Shown here piece by piece: positions 16,987-24,527 of a stretch of DNA of 64,000 nt. Numbering within the stretch: the stretch's first letter is position 1; each line of letters begins with the position of its first letter. Under the pieces are notes generated by a model that was not told the DNA's origin, ran no database searches, and saw only the letters and a program-made list of their open reading frames with translations. The stretch is from Prauserella_A sp040635515 (GTDB taxonomy: Bacteria; Actinomycetota; Actinomycetes; Mycobacteriales; Pseudonocardiaceae), in assembly GCA_040635515.1 (NCBI GenBank), contig JBEYHY010000004.1:744001-808000 (forward strand). The letters run 5' to 3'. Position numbers and translations under genes: made by a program.

Positions 16987-17090
16987 GAATGCGGATCTCG
17001 GCCGCACGAATGCGGATCTCGGTGGCACGAGTGCAGATCTTGCCCGCACGAGTGCAGATCTCGGCGTTTTGAGTGGGGGACTCGCGGGCT
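16987..17090 (+). repeat. 21-bp tandem repeat array, plus orientation
   Basis: About five units of the same family: GAATGCGGATCTCGGCCGCAC, then near copies with GGTGGCAC and TGCAGATCT variants, ending in a GGGGGACTCGCGGG unit. It fills the end of the 348-bp gap 16741-17088 and touches the stop codon of the STAS gene. The rest of that gap shows nothing I can name. Confidence 0.85.
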
Positions 17091-17409
17091 AGGTGGTCAG
17101 GGTTACCAGGGTGTCGAGGCCGGAAAGCTGGAGCACCTTGTGGGTCGGTGACTGCGGAGGGACGACCAGTTCGCACGACGTTTGCAGCAGCCGCAACCTG
17201 TCGGCCAGCGCGAACAGTATCCGCAGGCCCGCGCTGTCGATGTAGTCCAGGCCGCTGAGATCGATTCGCACGGCGGCGACGCGATTGCTGATCGCCGCGA
17301 ACAGTTGATCCCGCACCACGGTGCAGTTCGAGAGGTCGATCTCGCCGCTGATCGCGAGGTCGACCCGGTCGGCCGCGTGATCGCGGACCTCGACGTGTGC
17401 CGTCGTCAC
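17089..17409 (-). CDS. STAS-domain anti-sigma factor antagonist
   Basis: A 106-residue single STAS domain, the size of RsbV/SpoIIAA proteins. The conserved DLSGLDYIDSAGLRILFALADR contains the serine (DSAG) that a kinase phosphorylates and a PP2C phosphatase releases. In its dephosphorylated form such a protein binds the anti-sigma kinase and frees the sigma factor. Its ATG overlaps the stop of the upstream phosphatase gene in an ATGA, so the two are translationally coupled and almost certainly work together. No sigma factor of the SigB type is in the window. Confidence 0.92.
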   Translation of the reverse strand: MTTAHVEVRDHAADRVDLAISGEIDLSNCTVVRDQLFAAISNRVAAVRIDLSGLDYIDSAGLRILFALADRLRLLQTSCELVVPPQSPTHKVLQLSGLDTLVTLTT

Positions 17410-19169
17410 GAGGGTGCCTCGCTCTCCGGTGTTGCCGAAGGGGTATCGGACCGGGTTTCCCCGTGTTGCTCACCGGCCGCGCCGGAAACGGCCCCAGAAA
17501 CGGCACGCGAAACCGCACGCCCGTCGGCCGGCACCCACGCCCCGTCCCCGGCAGGCCCCCCGGATACCTGATCCTTGCTCCTCGCCGCGAGTCGCTTGCG
17601 GAGGTGCACCGTCGTACCCGATGCCGTCTCCTCGAAGCTCAGCTCGTCGGAGAGTTCCCGCATGAGTTCGGTGCCCTTGCCGCGGTTCCTGCCACGCGGC
17701 TCACGCCAGGTGCCGCTGTCGCTGACGGTGACCAGTACGTCGGGTCCACGCGGTTCGAGCCGGATCCGGACGGTGCCGCCGACGGGACCGTAGGCGTGCT
17801 CGATCGCGTTGGCGCAGGCCTCGCCGACGACGACCAGCAATTCGCCGACCTCGTTCTCGTCGGCACCAGCCGACGGTAGCCAGCGGCGCAACGCTGCTCT
17901 GACCTGCGCGAGCGATTCCGGCACCGCGTCCACCTCAAGGTCGAGCGTCGGCAGCTCTCGCGCCCTGATGGCCAGCACCGCGACGTCATCCTCGTTGCGT
18001 TCGGATCCCAGCAGACCGGAGAGCACGGCCGAGCACAGCTCTTCGGCCGTCTTTCCGGTGAAACTGCCCGCTAGTAGCGCGATCCCTTCGCTCAGCGACC
18101 GGTTTCTCCTCTCGACGAGACCGTCCGTGTAGAAAAGGACCAGTGTTTCGGCCGGAACGTCGATGGTGGACGTCCGTCGTCGCAGCGCTCGCGAGCCGAA
18201 GCCGACCGGAGGGTCGACCGCGATGTCAGCGGGAGCGGGAGGTTCGTGCGGCGGAGCCACGAAGGGACTCAGGTGACCGGCCAGTGAAATGTGCATGCGT
18301 CGCAAGGAAGGCTCCCACATGGCGTACGCGATTGTCGCCATCGTGTCGGGTTCGAATGCCCTGATGTGCCGGTCGAGCTTGGTCAGTACTTCGCTGGGGT
18401 CACGCGATTCGAGTGCGTAAGCCCTTGTGGCGGTTCGGAGTCTGCTCATGATGGTCGCCGCGGTGAGTCCCCTTCCGACGACGTCTCCGATGGCGACGCA
18501 CAACCAGCCGGAAGGCAGAGTGAACACGTCGTACCAGTCTCCGCTGATGCCGCCGCCTTCGCCGGGTGCGTATCGGGCGGCGAGTTCGAGCCCTGGCACG
18601 CTGGGTAGCCGAGCCGGAAGCAGCGATCGTTGCAATGCCGAGGCCGCCGCCTTTTCGACGCGGGTCAGCTTCGCGTGCGTGCTGAGCGCCACCCGATCGG
18701 CCGCCAGCCGCAGCAGGTGCAGGTCTTGATCGGTGAATCCGACCCTCTTGACGGCGCCCACGTGCAGTACGCCGAGTAGTTCGCCTCCCGCGATCAGCGG
18801 AACTCCGGCGAGTGAGCGAATTTGCTTCTGCCACAGGATGGGGTTGACGACGGTCGTGGGGTCGACCTGGTCGATCGTCAGTGCTTGCCTGGTCGCGGCG
18901 ATCCTGCCGGCGAAGCCTTCGCCGAAGCCGATCCGGAAGCCTTGGCGTACTTCCTCTTCGATGCCGGACGAGGCGACGGCGACGAGGTGCCTGCCGTCGC
19001 GTTCGAGCAGCAACACCGTCGCGGTATCGGCGGTGAGGATGGCCATGACGCGTTCGAGCAGTTGGTGAAGTAGTTCCTCGACGTCGAGTTCGCCGAGCGT
19101 GGTGTCCGTAATGGCTTCGATGCGGCGCAACCGGTCTTCGGCGTCGTCGGAATCGACCGACTTCGGCAT
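17406..19169 (-). CDS. GAF-PP2C (RsbU-like) phosphatase with C-terminal RsbW-like ATPase domain
   Basis: About 587 residues with three modules of a partner-switching pathway in one chain. Residues about 20-165 are a GAF sensor (DTATVLLLERDGRHLVAVAS). About 180-400 are an SpoIIE/RsbU PP2C phosphatase (GGGISGDWYDVFTLPSGWLCVAIGDVVGRG is its metal-site region, with FYTDGLVER further on). About 420-550 are a GHKL ATPase (VGEACANAIEHAYG, VTVSDSGTWREP, GKGTELM) like RsbW. So phosphatase and kinase for the coupled STAS protein are fused. ATG 19211 is possible; I chose ATG 19169 because TATGCT ends six bases before it, a leaderless layout. Confidence 0.88.
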   Translation of the reverse strand: MPKSVDSDDAEDRLRRIEAITDTTLGELDVEELLHQLLERVMAILTADTATVLLLERDGRHLVAVASSGIEEEVRQGFRIGFGEGFAGRIAATRQALTIDQVDPTTVVNPILWQKQIRSLAGVPLIAGGELLGVLHVGAVKRVGFTDQDLHLLRLAADRVALSTHAKLTRVEKAAASALQRSLLPARLPSVPGLELAARYAPGEGGGISGDWYDVFTLPSGWLCVAIGDVVGRGLTAATIMSRLRTATRAYALESRDPSEVLTKLDRHIRAFEPDTMATIAYAMWEPSLRRMHISLAGHLSPFVAPPHEPPAPADIAVDPPVGFGSRALRRRTSTIDVPAETLVLFYTDGLVERRNRSLSEGIALLAGSFTGKTAEELCSAVLSGLLGSERNEDDVAVLAIRARELPTLDLEVDAVPESLAQVRAALRRWLPSAGADENEVGELLVVVGEACANAIEHAYGPVGGTVRIRLEPRGPDVLVTVSDSGTWREPRGRNRGKGTELMRELSDELSFEETASGTTVHLRKRLAARSKDQVSGGPAGDGAWVPADGRAVSRAVSGAVSGAAGEQHGETRSDTPSATPESEAPS

Positions 19170-19267
19170 GGGGCGAGCATAGCCGGACAGGTGCGGACCG
19201 GCAGTGCTCATGGCGGTGGCCTGGGAATTTCCCGACGGGGGGTTGGCACGGGGGAACCGGAAACGAC

Positions 19268-20002
19268 ATGATCATCGACGTGGTGGCTACGCGATACGAC
19301 AGCATCAAGACATCGGACGGCGGGGTTTTCGACGCCTATTGCGCCGTACCGGATTCGGAGCAAGGTGCGGGCATCGTCCTGTTGCAGGAAGTCTTCGGTA
19401 TCAACGACAACATGCGCCAGCTGGCCGCTGAACTGGCCGGTCATGGCTACGTGACACTCGTTCCCGACATGTTCTGGCGGCTCCGGCGGCGGTTCGAGAG
19501 CAAGGACGAGTCAGGAATCCAGGAGGGGATGGAGCTCGCGCAGCGACTGGACTTCACGGCTGCCGTCGCGGACATGACGGCCACGATGCGGGCGCTCAGG
19601 GCGATGCCGGAGTGCGATGGCAGGGTCGGTGGTGTGGGCTTCTGCCTTGGTGGCACACTCGCGTACCTTTTCGCGACGTCGGTGCGCGACGAGGGGCGTG
19701 GCCCGGACGCCGTTGTCTCCTACTATGGCTCCGCCGTGCACGCGATGCTGGAAAAAGTGGGGGACATCGAGTGTCCGATGCTGTTCCACTACGGCGACGC
19801 CGATCCCTACATTCCCGCTGAGCAGATCGCCGCCGTGGAAGCGGCCGTAGCGGGAAGACCGGACATCTCGGTGCACCACTACGATGCGGGGCACGCCTTT
19901 TCGAACTTCGACGCGCCCTCCTTCTATCAGCGGGATGCCGCTGATCTCGCGTGGGGAAGGACCCTTGCCTTCTTCGACGATCGCTTGTCGAGCCCGAGGT
20001 GA
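19268..20002 (+). CDS. Dienelactone hydrolase family protein
   Basis: A 244-residue alpha/beta hydrolase of the dienelactone hydrolase family, in which the nucleophile is cysteine. The triad can be placed as Cys126 (GVGFCLGG), Asp179 (YGDADPYIP) and His209 (YDAGHAFSN). The conserved VLLQEVFGINDNMRQLAAELA loop is present near residue 38. Such enzymes open lactone rings in chloroaromatic breakdown, but most genomic members have unknown ester or thioester substrates. No aromatic ring-cleavage genes adjoin it. It ends one base before the convergent ligD polymerase gene. Confidence 0.88.
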   Translation: MIIDVVATRYDSIKTSDGGVFDAYCAVPDSEQGAGIVLLQEVFGINDNMRQLAAELAGHGYVTLVPDMFWRLRRRFESKDESGIQEGMELAQRLDFTAAVADMTATMRALRAMPECDGRVGGVGFCLGGTLAYLFATSVRDEGRGPDAVVSYYGSAVHAMLEKVGDIECPMLFHYGDADPYIPAEQIAAVEAAVAGRPDISVHHYDAGHAFSNFDAPSFYQRDAADLAWGRTLAFFDDRLSSPR

Positions 20003-20003
20003 G

Positions 20004-20909
20004 TCAGAGCCGGGGCCGGTCGGCGGCCAGTAGCGGTTCGAAGAGATCGCCGACGTCCTCGACGCGAGCGAGCACGTCGTCCGCGGTGAAAACGAGATCG
20101 TCGGGGCGGGTGCACGATTCGACCTCGTCCCAGCCGAGCGGGGTGGACACGGTGGGGAGCGGGCGGGCCCGAAGTGAGTAGGGCGCCACGGTGGTCTTCT
20201 GCGTGTTGTTCTGGCTCCAGTCGATGAATACCTTGCGGGGCCGCAGGTTTCTCGCCATGCGTGAGGTGACGAGCGCGGGGTCGTCCTGTTCGAGTTTCTC
20301 GGCCAGTTCCTTGGCGTATGCCCTTGTGCGGTCGGCCGAGCCGACCGCGACCGGGGCGTAGAGCTGCATGCCTTTCGAACCGCTTGTCTTGGGGTACGCG
20401 GTGAGTCCGTCCGCTTCGAGTGCCTCGCGAAGCCGGGCCGCGACCGTGCAGCATTCGACGATGGTGGCCGGCGCTCCCGGGTCGAGGTCGAACACAAGCA
20501 GGTCGGGATCCCGCTTGCCGTCCCGAGGTCCTACAGTCCATTGTGGAATATGTAGTTCGAGACTCGCGAGCTGCGCCGCCCATACCAGGGTTGGCAGGTC
20601 CTGAACGAGCGCGTAGTCGGCCGACTCGGCGCCCCGTGAGCTTCCTGGTGTTTCGATGCGAACCGTGCGCACCCACTCCGGTGCGTGTCGTGAGACGTTC
20701 TTCTCGAAGAACGAGGTCGCTTCGACTCCGTTGGGATAGCGCTTCAGGGTCAGTGGCCTGTCCCGGACATGCGGGAGCAGTGCCGGTGCGATACGCGCGT
20801 AGTAGTCGATGACCTCACCCTTGGTGAATCCCACCTCCGGATAAAGCACCTTGTCCAAGTTGGACAGTCGAAGCCTGCGGCCTTCGATGTCGACGAGTGA
20901 GTCGGTCAT
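20004..20909 (-). CDS. LigD-type polymerase/primase domain protein (NHEJ)
   Basis: A 301-residue stand-alone LigD POL domain, an archaeo-eukaryotic primase fold that fills gaps with ribonucleotides during non-homologous end joining. Visible family features are LSNLDKVLYPEVGFTKGEVIDYY at the N-terminus, TLKRYPNGVEATSFFEKN, the catalytic Asp pair in LLVFDLDPG, TSGSKGMQLYAPV, and KVFIDWSQNN. It overlaps the upstream phosphoesterase-ligase gene by 4 bp, so both are one transcript. In M. tuberculosis the same domains form one LigD chain. Ku is not in this window. Confidence 0.92.
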   Translation of the reverse strand: MTDSLVDIEGRRLRLSNLDKVLYPEVGFTKGEVIDYYARIAPALLPHVRDRPLTLKRYPNGVEATSFFEKNVSRHAPEWVRTVRIETPGSSRGAESADYALVQDLPTLVWAAQLASLELHIPQWTVGPRDGKRDPDLLVFDLDPGAPATIVECCTVAARLREALEADGLTAYPKTSGSKGMQLYAPVAVGSADRTRAYAKELAEKLEQDDPALVTSRMARNLRPRKVFIDWSQNNTQKTTVAPYSLRARPLPTVSTPLGWDEVESCTRPDDLVFTADDVLARVEDVGDLFEPLLAADRPRL

Positions 20910-22360
20910 GTGTGGTCACCACGATCTTCCCAGCGCGGAATCTCGGCGGGATCCAGATCGGGCCGCAACCCACGCCACGCCGGTGCCCGCAGCCTTCCCT
21001 CTTCGGTCCAGTCCTTGAAGACGACCTCGGCGACCAGCCTCGGTGCGACCCACCTCGCGCCCTTCGCGCGTTCTTTCGGAACCTCGTTGCCGAACGGTGA
21101 ACTGTCCTGTTCGGACCGGCTGAGGGTTTCGAGTAGATCCCGCAGCATTCCCTCGGTGAACCCGGTTCCGACCTGCCCGACGTAGCGAAGGCCTTCGGCG
21201 GACGGGACGCCGAGCATCAGTGAGCCGAACGTGCCTGCCCGTTTGCCTTCGCCTGGCCGCCAGCCGCCGACGATGACGTCCAGAGTCCGCAACTCGGTGA
21301 TCTTGAGCCAATCGGCCGAGCGCTGCCCCTGTTGATACGCCGAAGCGAGGCGCTTCGCGATGACCCCTTCGAGCTGTTGCTCCGCCGCGGCCGCGACGAC
21401 GGCGGCGCCCTCACCGGTGAAGCTCGGCGAAAGCTGCCAATGGGGTCCAGCCAGTTCGAGCTTTTCCAGTAGTTCCCTTCGCCGGGCGTAGGGAAGCGCG
21501 GTGCACGAATGACCTTCGAGGTGCAGCAGGTCGAAGATCAGGTAGGTGACGGGCTGGTGTTTGGCGAGCTGCCTTGCCCGCTGTTCCCCCGCGTGCATCC
21601 TCGCCTGGAGCGCCTTGAAGCTGGGCCGACCTTCGTGCAGTGCGACGATCTCGCCGTCGAGCCAGGCCTGTGTGGTGCCGAGCTGTTCGCCGAGGCCGCG
21701 CAGTTCGGGATAGGTCGCCGTGATGTCGTTGCCGCTTCGCGCGAAGAGGCCGACCCTGCCGCCCTCGATTCTGGCCAGCGCCCTGACCCCGTCCCATTTG
21801 AACTCGTATGCCCATTCGTCGTCCCGTTCGGGGCCGGGCAGTGATCCGCTGACGGCGAGCATGGGTTCGAGGCGTTCCGGCAGCGCCGCCCAATCCGGAT
21901 CGCTTGCCGGGGCCGAGCGGATCACCTGCCACTCCTCGCCACTGCGGAAGAACACGTACTTGCCGCTCACGCGTTCGCCGTGGAGCACCACCGACACCTC
22001 GCGGTCCGACCACTTGAGCGTCTCGTACCGCCCACTGTCCCAGATGGTCATGCTTCCCGCGCCGTACTCGCCCTTGGGAATCTCACCCGAGAAGGTGGCG
22101 TACTCCATCGGGTGGTCCTCGGTGTGGACGGCGAGCCGGACGGTGCCCGGGGCCGGTGGAAGGCCCTTCGGGACCGCCCACGAGACGAGCACGCCGCCGC
22201 GTTCCAGCCGCACGTCCCAGTGCAGCTGGCGGGCGTGGTGCTCGTGGATGACGAACATGTCGTCGGCGCCGTGTGGCTCGGCCGTCTCCGGGGAAGGGAA
22301 GGGTTCCGGCGTGCGGCCCGCACGTCGTTTTCGCCGGTACTCGTCGAGCTTGCGCTCCAT
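20906..22360 (-). CDS. ligD: LigD-type 3'-phosphoesterase/ATP-dependent DNA ligase (NHEJ)
   Basis: A 484-residue protein with two LigD modules. Residues about 1-150 are the 3'-phosphoesterase (DMFVIHEHHARQLHWDVRLE with its metal His residues, and KGEYGAG). From about 165 on it is an ATP-dependent ligase whose AMP-accepting lysine is Lys188 in EFKWDGVRALAR. Further ligase motifs are LDGEIVAL, VIAKRL and the OB-fold with TLDVIVGGWRPGEGKRAGTFGSLMLG. It resects damaged 3' ends and seals breaks in non-homologous end joining with Ku. The POL part is the coupled downstream gene, an arrangement split relative to mycobacterial LigD. Confidence 0.93.
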   Translation of the reverse strand: MERKLDEYRRKRRAGRTPEPFPSPETAEPHGADDMFVIHEHHARQLHWDVRLERGGVLVSWAVPKGLPPAPGTVRLAVHTEDHPMEYATFSGEIPKGEYGAGSMTIWDSGRYETLKWSDREVSVVLHGERVSGKYVFFRSGEEWQVIRSAPASDPDWAALPERLEPMLAVSGSLPGPERDDEWAYEFKWDGVRALARIEGGRVGLFARSGNDITATYPELRGLGEQLGTTQAWLDGEIVALHEGRPSFKALQARMHAGEQRARQLAKHQPVTYLIFDLLHLEGHSCTALPYARRRELLEKLELAGPHWQLSPSFTGEGAAVVAAAAEQQLEGVIAKRLASAYQQGQRSADWLKITELRTLDVIVGGWRPGEGKRAGTFGSLMLGVPSAEGLRYVGQVGTGFTEGMLRDLLETLSRSEQDSSPFGNEVPKERAKGARWVAPRLVAEVVFKDWTEEGRLRAPAWRGLRPDLDPAEIPRWEDRGDHT

Positions 22361-22497
22361 AGGAACGGTCTACCCGATCGCGGCGCTCCGGTCACCTGGT
22401 AGCCGGGCCGGGGAGTACGCAGTTGATCAACTGTCGGTGCCGTCGGGAAGACTGTCGCGGTCGACAAGCCGCAACGTCTCTGGAGGAATCGTCACCC

Positions 22498-23283
22498 ATG
22501 ATGGGTCGCACGCATGCGCTCACCGGCTGGTGCGCGGGGCTCGCCGTCGCCCCCTTCGCCGGTATCACCACGTTGTCGCAGGCGTTGGTGTTCGCCGCGA
22601 CGACAGCGGGCTTCGCGCTGCTGCCCGACCTCGATCATCCGGGGGCGCGGGCCTCGAAACTGCTGGGGCCCGTCACCGGCGGACTGTCCTGGCTGCTGCG
22701 CAAGGCCTCGTCGGGCCTCTACCAGCTCACCAAGGGGCCTCGGGACGAGAACAAGACCGGTAGCCACCGGCACCTATCCCACACCCTGCTGTTCGCGGTG
22801 GCGCTCGGCGCGCTCACGGCGTGGGGAACGGAGGCGGGCGGGCCGTGGGCGGTGGTCGGCGTCGTCGTCTTCGGGCTGCTGCTGGCGGAGGACGCGCTCG
22901 GTGACTGGTTGCTGCCTGTCGCGGGAGGCGCCGTCGTGTGGTGGGTTTACGAGAACAGTCCTGATCCGCTCGCCGAACTCGCGCCCATCGCTGGGCAACT
23001 CGGTATCGCGGTCGCCGTCGGCTGCTTCACCCACTGCCTCGGCGACGCGCTGACCGAGGCGGGCTGCCCGTTCCTGTTCCCGCTGCCGATCGCGGGCGAG
23101 ACCTGGTACGAGCTGCGGCCGCCTTCGTTCCTGCGGTTTCGCACCGGAAAGGGCGTCGAGAACAAGTTCATCTTCCCCGTGTTCGCGGTGCTGGCCGTGT
23201 TGCTGATTCCCGGGGTGTGGCAGGCGTTGGTCGGTTTCGCCCAGGACGTGTTCGGCGGGCAGACCGTCGAGGCCGACAGTTAG
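22498..23283 (+). CDS. Metal-dependent hydrolase-like membrane protein (YdjM/DUF457 family)
   Basis: A 261-residue integral membrane protein of the YdjM/DUF457 group. It begins MMGRTHALTGW, followed by the family's LLPDLDHPGA (an acidic/His cluster) and later GSHRHLSHTLLFAVALGAL, with about five to six hydrophobic segments. The family is annotated as metal-dependent hydrolases, but no reaction is established. ATG at 22498 follows GGAGGAA. Its stop overlaps the stop of the convergent siderophore decarboxylase by 3 bases. Confidence 0.8.
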   Translation: MMGRTHALTGWCAGLAVAPFAGITTLSQALVFAATTAGFALLPDLDHPGARASKLLGPVTGGLSWLLRKASSGLYQLTKGPRDENKTGSHRHLSHTLLFAVALGALTAWGTEAGGPWAVVGVVVFGLLLAEDALGDWLLPVAGGAVVWWVYENSPDPLAELAPIAGQLGIAVAVGCFTHCLGDALTEAGCPFLFPLPIAGETWYELRPPSFLRFRTGKGVENKFIFPVFAVLAVLLIPGVWQALVGFAQDVFGGQTVEADS

Positions 23284-24527
23284 GTGTGGTGCCTACCGGC
23301 GCCGTGGGTGACCGTTGGCGCCGGGGACGGCGGCTCGAATGCGGATCTCGGCGTCCTGAACGGGGGACTCGCGGGTGGGGGGAGGTGGACCTGCTCGGGG
23401 TGCGGGTGGCTGAGGAAGTCGTGGTGCGAGATCTCCCAGCCGTAGGCACCCGCGTAGTGGAACTCCAGTACGTCGCCTGGCCGCACGCGGTCGACGAGCA
23501 CGTCATTGGCCAGCACGTCCTTCGGTGTGCACAACTCACCGACCACGGTGACCGGTTCGCCGCGAACCTCCTGCCTCGGAAGGCCGGGTTCCCACTCCTC
23601 GACCGGCCGCACGCTGAACGGATGACTGTGCTGCCAGGAAACCGGCAGCCGGAAGTGATGGGTCCCGCCCCTGACCAGCACATAGTTCACGCCGTGGTTG
23701 CGCTTCACGTCCAGCACCTCCGTGCGGTAGGTGCCGCAACCGGCGACGAGATACCGCCCGCACTCGAAGTCGATTTCCTCCCAGTGCCCTGGAAAGGTGC
23801 GCGTCAGCTCGGCAAGGCCCTCGGCGAACCTCGGCCACGCGAACTGGGCATCGAGGTCGGCGTAGTCGACCCCGATCCCGCCACCGACGTTGATCACCTC
23901 GCAGCGCAGCCCGAACTCCGCTTCCCAGCCGAGGATCCTGTCGCGGTACATGGCCAGCATGGCCAGGTGTGCTTCCGGCGAGAGGTTGTTCGAAAGGGAG
24001 TGAAGGTGGAACCCGGCAAGCCGCACGCTGGGAAGGGCCTTCGCGGCGCCGACGGCCTCGGCGAGCCCGCTTTCCTCGATGCCGAACTGGGTCGGCCTTC
24101 CCGCCATCGCGAGCGTGGCGTCGGGGAAGGGGCCCGCGAGATTGACGCGCAGCAGCACCTCGGCGACAGTGCCGACGCGCCTTGCCTCGGCCGAAATCCG
24201 GTGGAGCTCCAGCACACTCTCCACGTGGAGCCTGCTCACCCCGCTCTCCAGCGCGGCGGCGATCTCGCCGCGCGTTTTGGCCGGTCCGCCGAACAGCACC
24301 TCGATGTCGTCCGACACGGCGCGCGCCTTGGCCAGTTCGCCGCCCGATGCCACCTCGAAGCCGGCCACGAGCGGCGCGAGGGTGCGCAGCAGCGGTGCGG
24401 CGCTGTTGGCCTTCATCGCGTAGAACATGCGGTACCGGGGCGGCAGCGCGGCGACGACGGCTTTCACGTGCTCTTCGAGCGCGGCCAGATCGTAGACGTA
24501 CTGGCACACCGGTTCCCGCTCACGCAT
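23280..24527 (-). CDS. PLP-dependent decarboxylase, SbnH-like, with repeat-derived C-terminus
   Basis: A 415-residue fold-type III PLP enzyme of the diaminopimelate/ornithine decarboxylase family. The cofactor lysine is Lys39 (FYAMKANS), FEVASGGELAKA follows, the phosphate-binding loop is VINVGGGIGVDY, and the partner-site Cys lies in GELCTPKDVL. In staphyloferrin B synthesis SbnH decarboxylates a citryl-diaminopropionate intermediate; position behind three NIS synthetases suggests the same here. ATG at 24527 overlaps the upstream stop by 8 bp (ATGCGTGA). The last 30 or so residues (PPFRTPRSAFEPPSPAP...) come from a 21-bp repeat unit and low-complexity DNA, so the original stop was probably further upstream. 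Confidence 0.85.
   Translation of the reverse strand: MREREPVCQYVYDLAALEEHVKAVVAALPPRYRMFYAMKANSAAPLLRTLAPLVAGFEVASGGELAKARAVSDDIEVLFGGPAKTRGEIAAALESGVSRLHVESVLELHRISAEARRVGTVAEVLLRVNLAGPFPDATLAMAGRPTQFGIEESGLAEAVGAAKALPSVRLAGFHLHSLSNNLSPEAHLAMLAMYRDRILGWEAEFGLRCEVINVGGGIGVDYADLDAQFAWPRFAEGLAELTRTFPGHWEEIDFECGRYLVAGCGTYRTEVLDVKRNHGVNYVLVRGGTHHFRLPVSWQHSHPFSVRPVEEWEPGLPRQEVRGEPVTVVGELCTPKDVLANDVLVDRVRPGDVLEFHYAGAYGWEISHHDFLSHPHPEQVHLPPPASPPFRTPRSAFEPPSPAPTVTHGAGRHHT
23334..23375 (+). repeat. Two units of the 21-bp repeat family inside the decarboxylase 3' end
   Basis: The plus strand reads GAATGCGGATCTCGGCGTCC followed by TGAACGGGGGACTCGCGGGT, both recognisable members of the family seen at 14.6-15.0, 17.0 and 50.6-50.9 kb. 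On the minus strand it lies in the reading frame of the SbnH-like gene and encodes PRVPRSGRR-like or, in the actual frame, FRTPRSAFE. Confidence 0.8.
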
